64,000 nucleotides of DNA from Stictocephala bisonia (lineage: Eukaryota > Arthropoda > Insecta > Hemiptera > Membracidae): assembly GCA_035578905.1 (NCBI GenBank), contig JAQJVL010000248.1, forward strand, positions 666,501 to 730,500, written 5' to 3'. Within the stretch, counting starts at the first letter, position 1. Each line of letters begins with the position of its first letter. Positions 61,259 to 64,000 of the stretch are shown in pieces. Made by a program: the position numbers and the translations under genes. The notes under the pieces are model-generated. The model saw only the letters and a program-made list of their open reading frames with translations, made no database searches and was not told where the DNA came from.

Positions 61259-63672
61259 AGACATTGTTAAAAATCTTTATATATAATACGTGGAGCCTTT
61301 TTTTGTTATTATACATAATAACTTATGCATAATTTATAACGATTTAGTTGTCAAAAAATATGCCCCTATTCGCAGTGGTGCAATAAGTTCTCCATAGTTC
61401 AATATTTTCTTCCTGAAGGGTACGGGAAGCCCTTAAAGTACGTTGTTTGGCCTTAGGAGTAACATGGAAAGAGATTTAAATTAGTAAAAAAGATACAGCT
61501 GTTAAAATGTAAATAATGATGTTTACGAAATGTTAACAGCTTTAGAATGTAAATAACGATGATTATATTATCGAGAAGGTTTAGATTTTTTAAAATTTTA
61601 ATAATAACATTATGTGTTTGTATTTAAACTGTAAATAGGTTGAAACTCAAGTGTACATAGGTGAAACTTTACTTAATATAGTTCAACCACAAATATTCGT
61701 GGTTAAAAGTCACATACCGAGGCCGAAGGACGAATTGTCACGAGCGGTTCGAGTGATGGGGTTGGCACGCGAAGCGTGCAGGGGTATCTCCTATTAGTTT
61801 TTTGCGTTTTCATTTAAGTAGCCTAAATATTAATAAGTATTTGGAATTAGTTTTTAGTTTGATTTATTAGTTTAAACATTTGCTTAATGTGAGATATAAT
61901 AAATTAGATTTGTTCACTTGATCATTAAAATGTAATTAATAATTTTAAAATTGTCTTTTATTTATGTTATGCGGTAAAGATTGGTCTTCAACGAGCTCTC
62001 ACACAAAACATCTGAGCGTTAATCACTCACTCACACAATCCGGACAAGTTAGAGTCAATATTTGACTTGGGTTCACAAGACAGAAACTTAAAATACTGCT
62101 CACTTTTCTGTGTTAGGGGCTCCTTGTGAAAGGAAAAGTTCTCTCTATATCTAAAACTAAAAGATTAAACTTCTCAAAATTCAATATTTTCTGACACCAT
62201 GGATAACTTGTTTATCTGTTATATATACTAAGTTAAAAAGTAAACAAGCGGTGAATTTCTGGCGTGTATATAAAATGTTTCAGGAAGCAAGCATATGAAA
62301 GTTTTGAAAATATAAATGTTTAATCCTGGCTTAGCACACTCAAATAGGGTATAAAATTACAGAAAATTAACTTCCTGTTTTCAAAACGTCGTAATGTGAA
62401 AAAGAAATATTACGCTCGCGTCAAAAAAAAAAAATAATAATAATAATAATTGCTGAATGTTTTGGGAAACACTTAATATTTCAAAACATATTCTGATGGG
62501 ACATTAAAGTTAAACTTTACCCCAACTTCAATGTAAATAAAGAATGATAGAAGGAAGTGTAGGGACTATTTAGTTATTTTCATATATATACTGAATAATG
62601 ATGAATCATTTTGTTTTTTGCCACTTATTTTATAAATTACTTGCCTCGTTAAGTAAAACATTACTTTCAAACTGTTTGCACACAGTAGTTTGATGTTTGA
62701 TTACAATTTATTTTCATATAAGAAATATCTCTAAATAAGTTCTGTGAAAACAAATTTTGCAAATGTGGAATGAAGAAGTGATTAGTTATTCATTGATTAG
62801 ATACTAGATATGTACTGTTATATTCGTTTTTTTAAATCCATAAATCTTAGGTATATGTTGCTTTTGTTTTTTATTTCCGCGGCGACCTAGGAAGACCTGG
62901 CATGTACTCGAATAAAAATTTAAATTGACCGTGAAACTTTCTCTTTGCTCTTTTGTGAATGCCAAGTAAAACATTTATTAAAACAAATATTTATATTTAG
63001 GACATATAACATCGATTAAATACACCGAGTAGATTCTTCAGTTCAAAAACTACAATCAAATAACTTAGGACTGTTGTGTAGCAATGAAATGGTTGATAAT
63101 TTTACCATAGGAAGTAATTGTGTTTTTAACTTCAATTTTCAAAGAATACAAATAAATTACATATTTTTTAAACGGATTTTAATTAATTTTTTAATGCGTT
63201 AACTATCTAAATATGCCATGGCAGTATAATTTTCGTAATAAAGGAAACGCTTGTTTTATTACAGTAACGATCTTTTCTTAAGTTAACAAAAATAATTGTT
63301 GTCTATAGAACGCACGACTATAAACGAATTCCTTTGTGAAAAAAGATTTGTTCGTTACTTGTAGTAAACAATTTCTTTGTCAGTTTTGGCTTTAGAAAAC
63401 AAACAAGATAATAAGTAGAGCAAAATAAAAATATATAAATTAATTAGGCTCAAATGGAATTAAAAATATAAACCAAAAATCATCTTATACATACCTTGCA
63501 AACGAAAAAGTGCTTAAAACGATATTTAATTATGCACGTGTAAAGTAGAACTTATATTGAACGAATAATAAAAATAATACGTAAACGCGTTGGTTTGTCA
63601 ATACAGTAATGGATATTGAGGTATTTTTAGGTGACGAGAGTAGAAGCGGAGAAGACTCACCTGAGATGCCAT
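30871..63672 (-). CDS. Dumpy-like secreted EGF/DPY-repeat protein (7 coding exons)
   Basis: Joining 63672-63661, 52400-52352, 44814-44671, 44498-44325, 41187-40928, 36068-35843 and 31220-30871 gives 1215 nt, 404 residues plus stop, with GT-AG introns and no frame break. Residues 1-20 form a signal peptide (MASQMWTLFAFCAVSLTQVT). The rest is cysteine-rich: seven EGF-like modules, each ending C.CPPG/C.CLPG-type..GDP..C, with four DPY-type modules between them (for example RGECSSDADCRSDQNC). Order is EGF-DPY-EGF-EGF-DPY-EGF-DPY-EGF-EGF-DPY-EGF. EGF-DPY alternation is the hallmark of Dumpy, a giant apical extracellular-matrix protein of insects. This one is short, lacks a ZP domain and a transmembrane segment, and is probably secreted. 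A receptor or cuticle role is not shown. The gene spans about 33 kb. Confidence 0.93.
31221..32278. other. Intron 6 of the EGF/DPY gene (also in PWP1 intron)
   Basis: Very AT-rich, with no recognisable feature. Confidence 0.55.
32279..32385 (-). pseudogene. Ty3/Gypsy pol end fragment
   Basis: On the - strand this repeats the sequence at 29050-29155: CACTGTATTTTAAAACTGTT, then GATGGTCTTGAGGTCATTTG. It encodes a KDGLEVIWRKHVN-like phrase in one frame. It is an old inverted fragment of the same retrotransposon family. Confidence 0.65.
32386..32796. other. Intronic, nothing recognised
   Basis: AT-rich sequence between the Gypsy fragment and the hAT MITE. Confidence 0.5.
32797..33402. mobile_element. 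hAT MITE (606 bp)
   Basis: Ends CAGTGGTTCCCAACCT and, inverted, CAGTGATTCCCAACCT are a classic hAT terminus. The 8-bp flanks (TACTATGT, CTCTTTGT) match at only five positions, so the target duplication is decayed. No transposase. Confidence 0.8.
33403..34948. other. Intronic; possible piggyBac-like MITE at ~34157-34804
   Basis: TTAACCCTTACC (inverted, ending at 34804) and ACCCTTACGG (34165) could be the two ends. Repeated GATATATCCG phrases lie between. There is no clear left TTAA. A 16-bp-arm hairpin (GTTTTTTAAGTG) lies at 34037-34076. Confidence 0.35.
34949..35130 (+). CDS. PWP1: Probable PWP1 terminal exon
   Basis: Acceptor after a long T-run (TTTTTAATGGCAG). It completes the glycine codon left by the 21153-21374 exon and reads VNMAEHEFDSRRWVQFSWGF, then a basic tail to TAG at 35128-35130. 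The V...F.SR pattern fits the PWP1 C-terminus. A donor GTAATA at 35063 allows one more exon, which I could not find. The exon is antisense to intron 6 of the EGF/DPY gene. Confidence 0.65.
35401..35490 (+). repeat. Inverted copy of the exon-6 splice-acceptor repeat
   Basis: Two to three ~32-bp units carrying GTTCTAGGGTTAC and CTCTAACACTTTGTTATTGT. These are the same units as on the - strand at 36061-36157, so exon 6 lies between inverted copies. Confidence 0.8.
35491..35842. other. Intron 6 sequence next to exon 6
   Basis: AT-rich. A + strand open frame here (35535-35717) has no motif and lies in intronic sequence; I do not call it a gene. Confidence 0.5.
35843..36068 (-). CDS. EGF/DPY gene exon 6
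   Basis: Acceptor TTTTGTTCTAG and donor GTAAGA. It encodes residues 214-289: the end of EGF4 (GYLGDPYVSC), DPY3 (RAECLSHGDCPASKPAC) and EGF5 (CGINANCRVKDGTTAVCSCP). It starts on a codon boundary and ends with one base, so skipping it would shift the frame. Confidence 0.94.
36061..36157 (-). repeat. Triplicated splice-acceptor repeat of exon 6
   Basis: On the - strand, units of 31-33 bp each contain TTCTAGGGTTACC. The innermost one is the acceptor used by exon 6. The next outward acceptor would read GGT TAC CTC TAA, a premature stop, so the outer ones are decoys. Confidence 0.88.
36347..36742. mobile_element. piggyBac-type MITE (396 bp)
   Basis: TTAA lies at 36343-36346 and 36743-36746. Ends CCCTAGATAGGTATCG and, inverted, CCCTAGATAGTTATCAC. 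No coding capacity. It lies in intron 5 of the EGF/DPY gene. Confidence 0.85.
36770..38650 (+). pseudogene. Non-LTR retrotransposon reverse transcriptase, decayed copy
   Basis: Pieces in several frames carry the RT landmarks: a KVYPKLKSE...NYRPISL block near 37330-37400, LDWFRSYLEKRSQLV (37654), KGVPQEFVLGP (37768), and a degraded catalytic block (EEDDITLL where YADD is expected). The C-terminal phrase LPAHHLTLYEKEPSY matches the - strand copy at 48.4-51.2 kb, so both are one family. Stops and shifts are many. It sits in intron 5. Confidence 0.88.
38651..39328. other. Intron 5, nothing clear
   Basis: AT-rich. TTAACCCTTACGAATGTATC near 39252 resembles a piggyBac-type end, but no partner was found. 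Confidence 0.4.
39341..39938. mobile_element. Foldback element with Penelope-like plan
   Basis: Arms of 259 bp (39340-39598 and 39644-39902) are inverted copies; I saw two mismatches. The spacer is 45 bp. A 36-bp unpaired tail (39903-39938) follows the right arm. ATTCTGAAAAGA lies at 39329-39340 and 39939-39950, a 12-bp target-duplication candidate. The right arm contains TTTGATAATGACCCAATGAG followed by GTCGAAAC, a hammerhead-like core with a four-pair stem. No open frame, so it cannot move alone. It lies in intron 5. Confidence 0.8.
39951..40643. other. Intron 5, nothing recognised
   Basis: AT-rich sequence without repeat or coding features that I can name. Confidence 0.5.
40644..40834. 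mobile_element. Small TIR element (MITE-like, ~190 bp)
   Basis: TTCCGTTAATTCACTACCA (40644-40662) and TGGTGGTGAATTAACGGAA (40816-40834) are 19-bp inverted repeats with one mismatch. Superfamily not clear. Confidence 0.5.
40928..41187 (-). CDS. EGF/DPY gene exon 5
   Basis: Acceptor CTTTTCCACAG and donor GTAAGA. It encodes residues 127-213: EGF3 (CHPSPCGQNTKC...), DPY2 (HECDSDYDCSPSQSC) and most of EGF4 (CASTANCIVNNHRPVCSCPP). It ends on a codon boundary in the middle of EGF4. Confidence 0.95.
41188..41994. other. Intron 4, nothing recognised
   Basis: AT-rich, no features. Confidence 0.5.
41995..42250. repeat. 36-bp-family minisatellite, locus 5 (~7 copies)
   Basis: Units of the type CCATACACGTACTGTGGTAC plus a C-rich tract (TGACCCACTCGCCCA). 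More diverged than locus 3. In the - strand transcript of the EGF/DPY gene the units are G-rich. Confidence 0.88.
42262..42320. repeat. Strong hairpin (arms ~23 bp, 4-6 bp loop)
   Basis: ATTTATATGAATAATTACTA and its complement TAGTAATTATTCATATAAAT lie either side of a short loop. It could be the core of a MITE. Confidence 0.8.
42321..43014. other. Intron 4, nothing recognised
   Basis: AT-rich intronic sequence between two minisatellite loci. Confidence 0.5.
43015..43440. repeat. 36-bp-family minisatellite, locus 6 (~11 copies)
   Basis: Units CATACACGTACAGTGGTATT plus GACCCACCCGCCCACC (36 bp), with two interrupted units. Each full unit has four C-runs (four G-runs on the - strand). Confidence 0.92.
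43448..43656 (+). repeat. ~205-bp direct repeat, copy 1
   Basis: Starts ACATGTCAAATAAAAGTAAA and includes AAACGTTTGGACGTATGAGG. The same sequence, roughly 90% alike, lies at 45108-45314 in the same orientation. The pair brackets exons 3 and 4. Confidence 0.9.
43657..44324. other. Intron 4, nothing recognised
   Basis: AT-rich, no feature seen. Confidence 0.5.
44325..44498 (-). CDS. EGF/DPY gene exon 4
   Basis: Acceptor GGTTTTTCAG and donor GTAAGT. It encodes residues 69-127: the rest of DPY1 (SNDCPQSRACKDYQCVDVC) and EGF2 (CGVNADCRVRNHVPVCSCPA). It is a phase 1-1 exon. Confidence 0.95.
44671..44814 (-). CDS. EGF/DPY gene exon 3
   Basis: Acceptor TTGTTTTAG and donor GTACGT. It encodes residues 21-69: EGF1 (CSPNPCGQNTQCYVSSGRPV, then CSCLPGHWGNPLSYC) and the start of DPY1 (RGEC). 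It is a phase 1-1 exon. Confidence 0.95.
44905..45005 (-). mobile_element. Possible SINE head
   Basis: On the - strand, CCAGTGGTCAAAAGGTACGC resembles a box A region and GATTTAGCTCCC is a weak box B. No tail seen. Confidence 0.3.
45108..45314 (+). repeat. ~205-bp direct repeat, copy 2
   Basis: Partner of 43448-43656. It shares CAAATAAAAGTAAAATCATA, the middle GAGGTCTATACTAAATAC, and the end AAGAAAGTTATTATTATGTG. Confidence 0.9.
45315..46019. other. Intron 2, nothing recognised
   Basis: AT-rich, no feature seen. Confidence 0.5.
46020..47040 (-). pseudogene. Non-LTR retrotransposon RT fragment (CR1/Jockey-like)
   Basis: On the - strand: SDIKNYRPIIIQSSLAKLFE (about 46985-46915), then YLDISKAFDTVGH, CVPQGSHLGPFLFSLLIN, and FAEDVKI in place of the catalytic FADD. 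A C-terminal piece reads ALYTSLVRPVLEYAS. A glutamate in the catalytic pair and several shifts show it is dead. It belongs to a different family from the two other RT copies. The A/T-rich tail after 46060 (CAAATAAATAAATAAAG on the - strand) is the 3' end. Confidence 0.85.
47041..47419. other. Intron 2, nothing recognised
   Basis: AT-rich, no feature seen. Confidence 0.45.
47420..47510 (-). mobile_element. Helitron-like 3' end module, copy 1
   Basis: On the - strand, AAGGCCGAAGGCCAGAG, then GTTGGGGTTGGCACACAAAG and CATGCTGGGGTG. It aligns with 61711-61795, which has a cleaner GCACGC-GAA-GCGTGC hairpin. Family assignment is uncertain because a clear CTRR end is missing. Confidence 0.4.
47511..48159. 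other. Intron 2, nothing clear
   Basis: AT-rich. The stretch 47840-48000 has phrases (AAAATTTCAGCTCTCTACCT) typical of retrotransposon 3' tails, with no coding part. Confidence 0.4.
48416..51250 (-). pseudogene. Retrotransposon ORF2: AP endonuclease plus reverse transcriptase, one main frameshift
   Basis: The N-terminal endonuclease part shows HQNIDGLANK, GVYRPPSG, MGDINVDGL and a SDHTAQ motif. The RT part shows NYRPIVLTSTFSK, HQHGFTKGKSTTTAI, LLDFNKAFDCLGH, GVPQGSVLGP and the catalytic MYADDSTL, all intact. A one-base-type shift at about 48972 moves the last 175 codons (SSSVYVIRRMKQ... to the end) to another frame. Upstream of the first methionine at 51149 the frame continues to about 51250. 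The long intact RT suggests a fairly young copy, but the frameshift makes it inactive as it stands. Confidence 0.9.
51233..52023 (-). pseudogene. ORF1-like region of the retrotransposon
   Basis: Two overlapping-frame pieces (51622-52023 and 51233-51559) rich in K, N, T and S, with no zinc knuckle or RRM that I can see. They lie directly upstream of ORF2 on the same strand, where ORF1 of a non-LTR element would be. Confidence 0.5.
52352..52400 (-). CDS. EGF/DPY gene exon 2 (signal peptide)
   Basis: Acceptor TTTTGTTGCAG directly before ATG, and donor GTAAGA. It encodes MWTLFAFCAVSLTQVT, a hydrophobic signal-peptide core, plus the first base of a glycine codon. Translation could also start at this ATG. 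Confidence 0.9.
52401..52900. other. Intron 1, nothing recognised
   Basis: AT-rich, no feature seen. Confidence 0.5.
52901..53000 (+). mobile_element. SINE-like head, family C, copy 2
   Basis: CACTGGTGGCGCAGTGCTGT and the following CAGCTACTTGGGGACAAA match the head at 20053. Box B is not clear. Confidence 0.55.
53213..54132. repeat. Inverted repeat pair (~145-bp arms)
   Basis: 53213-53365 (GCCCTGGCTTTTGGGCTATTAA...) and 53992-54132 are inverted copies, roughly 90% alike, with about 625 bp between them. The arm module also occurs singly at 20150-20285. It may be a composite transposon or two SINE tails in opposite orientation. Confidence 0.8.
54133..55892. other. Intron 1, nothing recognised
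   Basis: Very AT-rich; no coding or repeat structure that I can name. Confidence 0.5.
55905..56262. mobile_element. Foldback element with Penelope-like plan and hammerhead-like core
   Basis: Arms of 160 bp (55942-56101 and 56104-56263) are inverted copies with a 2-bp loop; I saw one mismatch. A 37-bp unpaired tail (55905-55941) lies outside the left arm. AATGATATACAA stands at 55893-55904 and 56263-56274, a 12-bp target duplication. The right arm carries CTGAGGA, a stem-loop (GGTGA / TCACC), then GAAA at 56127-56154, the conserved core of a hammerhead ribozyme apart from one extra base before the stem. Within each arm a ~29-bp unit (AAGCACAAAATGCACAAATA) is duplicated. Confidence 0.85.
56372..56935. 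repeat. Minisatellite, ~31-bp unit, ~18 copies
   Basis: Unit GTCAAAGTCTTACGTGTGTG plus AACAGAGGGCC, with variation (GAAGTCTTG, GTGAGTGAACAGTGG). Units from 56586 to 56825 show a higher-order pattern that recurs every ~93 bp (three units). Confidence 0.9.
57325..58390. repeat. Satellite-like array, 178/183-bp unit, 6 copies
   Basis: The phrase GTTTGGAGTTTGTAATTTGC recurs at 57334 (variant), 57512, 57690, 57868, 58051 and 58234. Units are 178 bp when AATCAGACACTACC is present and 183 bp with AAGGCTATCAGCCGTTACC. Copies are almost identical, so the expansion is recent. The first and last copies are more diverged. Confidence 0.95.
58391..59437. other. Intron 1, nothing recognised
   Basis: AT-rich, no feature seen. 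Confidence 0.5.
59438..59596 (+). repeat. Diverged dispersed repeat, copy 1
   Basis: TTGTTTGATTTTGCGTTTTA and ATAGTTATTAATATTGTTG match 60885-61047 with moderate divergence. Element type unknown. Confidence 0.65.
59597..60546. other. Intron 1; one open frame without motif
   Basis: An open stretch at 59695-59982 (95 codons, KWNQLYSLKRKKVINELENV) has a coding-like composition but no start context or known domain. It is probably part of the transposon-like unit bracketed by the diverged repeats. Confidence 0.3.
60547..60668 (+). mobile_element. tRNA-derived SINE, family A, copy 2 (truncated)
   Basis: Box A GTGGCTCAGTGGCTAAG and box B GGTTCGAAACC as in the copy at 12685. The body stops at the CGCACAGGC phrase, without an A tail. 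Confidence 0.85.
60885..61047 (+). repeat. Diverged dispersed repeat, copy 2
   Basis: Partner of 59438-59596. Shared phrases include TTGTTTGATTTTCGTGTTACA and AATTAGTTATTAATACTG. About 1.45 kb separates the two copies, in the same orientation. Confidence 0.65.
61217..61258. repeat. (TA)n microsatellite
   Basis: About 20 TA dinucleotides interrupted once by CA. Confidence 0.95.
61711..61795 (+). mobile_element. Helitron-like 3' end module, copy 2
   Basis: CCGAGGCCGAAGGACGAATT leads to GGTTGGCACGCGAAGCGTGC, a six-pair hairpin with GAA loop, followed by AGGGGTATCTCCTATTAGT. A hairpin close to the 3' end is a Helitron trait; the CTRR-T end is imperfect. Similar to 47420-47510. Confidence 0.45.
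61796..63660. other. Intron 1, nothing recognised
   Basis: AT-rich; an (AAT)n run at about 62437-62452. No gene or clear repeat. Confidence 0.5.
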
Positions 63673-64000
63673 CGTCTCTGAAGTTGTGCGGACACTGGAG
63701 CCTCCAAGGCCGCGACCTAACATGGACACAGGCTCTTCCTACACATTACCTTCCTGGCGCTAGCTCGCGCTTGTCAAAACTAACAGGGCCTTGCAGGACA
63801 CGCCTCTGCGGAACTCCGCTGACGTATTTTAGAGGTTTCGGAAGTTTTTGTTACCCCACGCCTTTCATATTAAGGTGCCAGTATCTCCAAAAGCATATTT
63901 TGTCCTCCAACTGGCCTTGGAAAACTACAAATACTTTGTAATACCTCTGTGTTTGCCGAAACACAAATGTCTGTCAACGAAACAACGGTATGACTAGGGT
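63661..64000 (-). promoter_or_regulatory. First exon and likely promoter side of the EGF/DPY gene
   Basis: The - strand ends in GACGATGGCATCTCAG before the donor GTGAGT at 63660. The ATG (63672-63670) gives MASQ in frame with the signal-peptide exon. The 200 bp upstream are more GC-rich than the surrounding intron, as expected near a transcription start. The 5' end of the exon and core promoter elements cannot be placed by eye. Confidence 0.65.

Noticed and set aside
63609..63941. 110-codon + strand open frame at the window end
   Set aside because: It lies opposite the first exon and promoter side of the EGF/DPY gene, which has strong splice and phase support. It has no recognisable domain.

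Overview
The window looks like AT-rich genomic DNA from an arthropod, most likely an insect. It has spliced genes with long introns, a Dumpy-type EGF/DPY protein, and a dense mix of decayed DNA transposons, non-LTR retrotransposons, tRNA-derived SINEs and minisatellites. I cannot name the species. I see no prokaryotic operon, CRISPR array or functional viral gene.

Two host genes run toward each other. On the + strand is the 3' part of PWP1, a WD40 ribosome-biogenesis protein. Six exons between 2899 and 21374 join in phase, and a probable terminal exon lies at 34949-35130; the 5' part lies before base 1. On the - strand, seven coding exons from 63672 down to 30871 join in phase into a complete open frame of about 404 codons. 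It encodes a small secreted protein with alternating EGF-like and DPY (Dumpy-type) cysteine modules. The 3' ends interlock: the last EGF-gene exon (30871-31220) lies in the last PWP1 intron, and the proposed last PWP1 exon lies in the last EGF-gene intron.

The rest is intronic repeat. 201-2000 is a 62/64-bp minisatellite. 4819-5392, 39341-39938 and 55905-56262 are three foldback elements sharing one plan: long near-perfect inverted arms, a 32-37 bp unpaired tail, and a 12-13 bp direct repeat on each side. Two of them, plus a solo fragment near 22470, carry a hammerhead-like core, which suggests Penelope-like element LTRs. 9645-11779 is a Tigger/pogo element with a broken transposase. 14683-19916 is a pogo-type element interrupted by a 4.6-kb hAT element with a broken transposase. 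Three non-LTR retrotransposon copies lie at 36770-38650, 46020-47040 and 48160-52030. Two piggyBac-type MITEs (27884-28643, 36347-36742), a hAT MITE (32797-33402), Ty3/Gypsy scraps and several SINE families fill other introns. A single 36-bp family of G4-prone minisatellites occurs at six loci. A 178/183-bp satellite (57325-58390) and a 31-bp minisatellite (56372-56935) sit in the first EGF-gene intron.

The items most worth checking are the shared architecture of the three foldbacks and their hammerhead-like cores, the interlocked gene ends, and EGF-gene exon 6, which is bracketed by inverted copies of its own splice acceptor. All coordinates and joins were made by eye without alignment tools.
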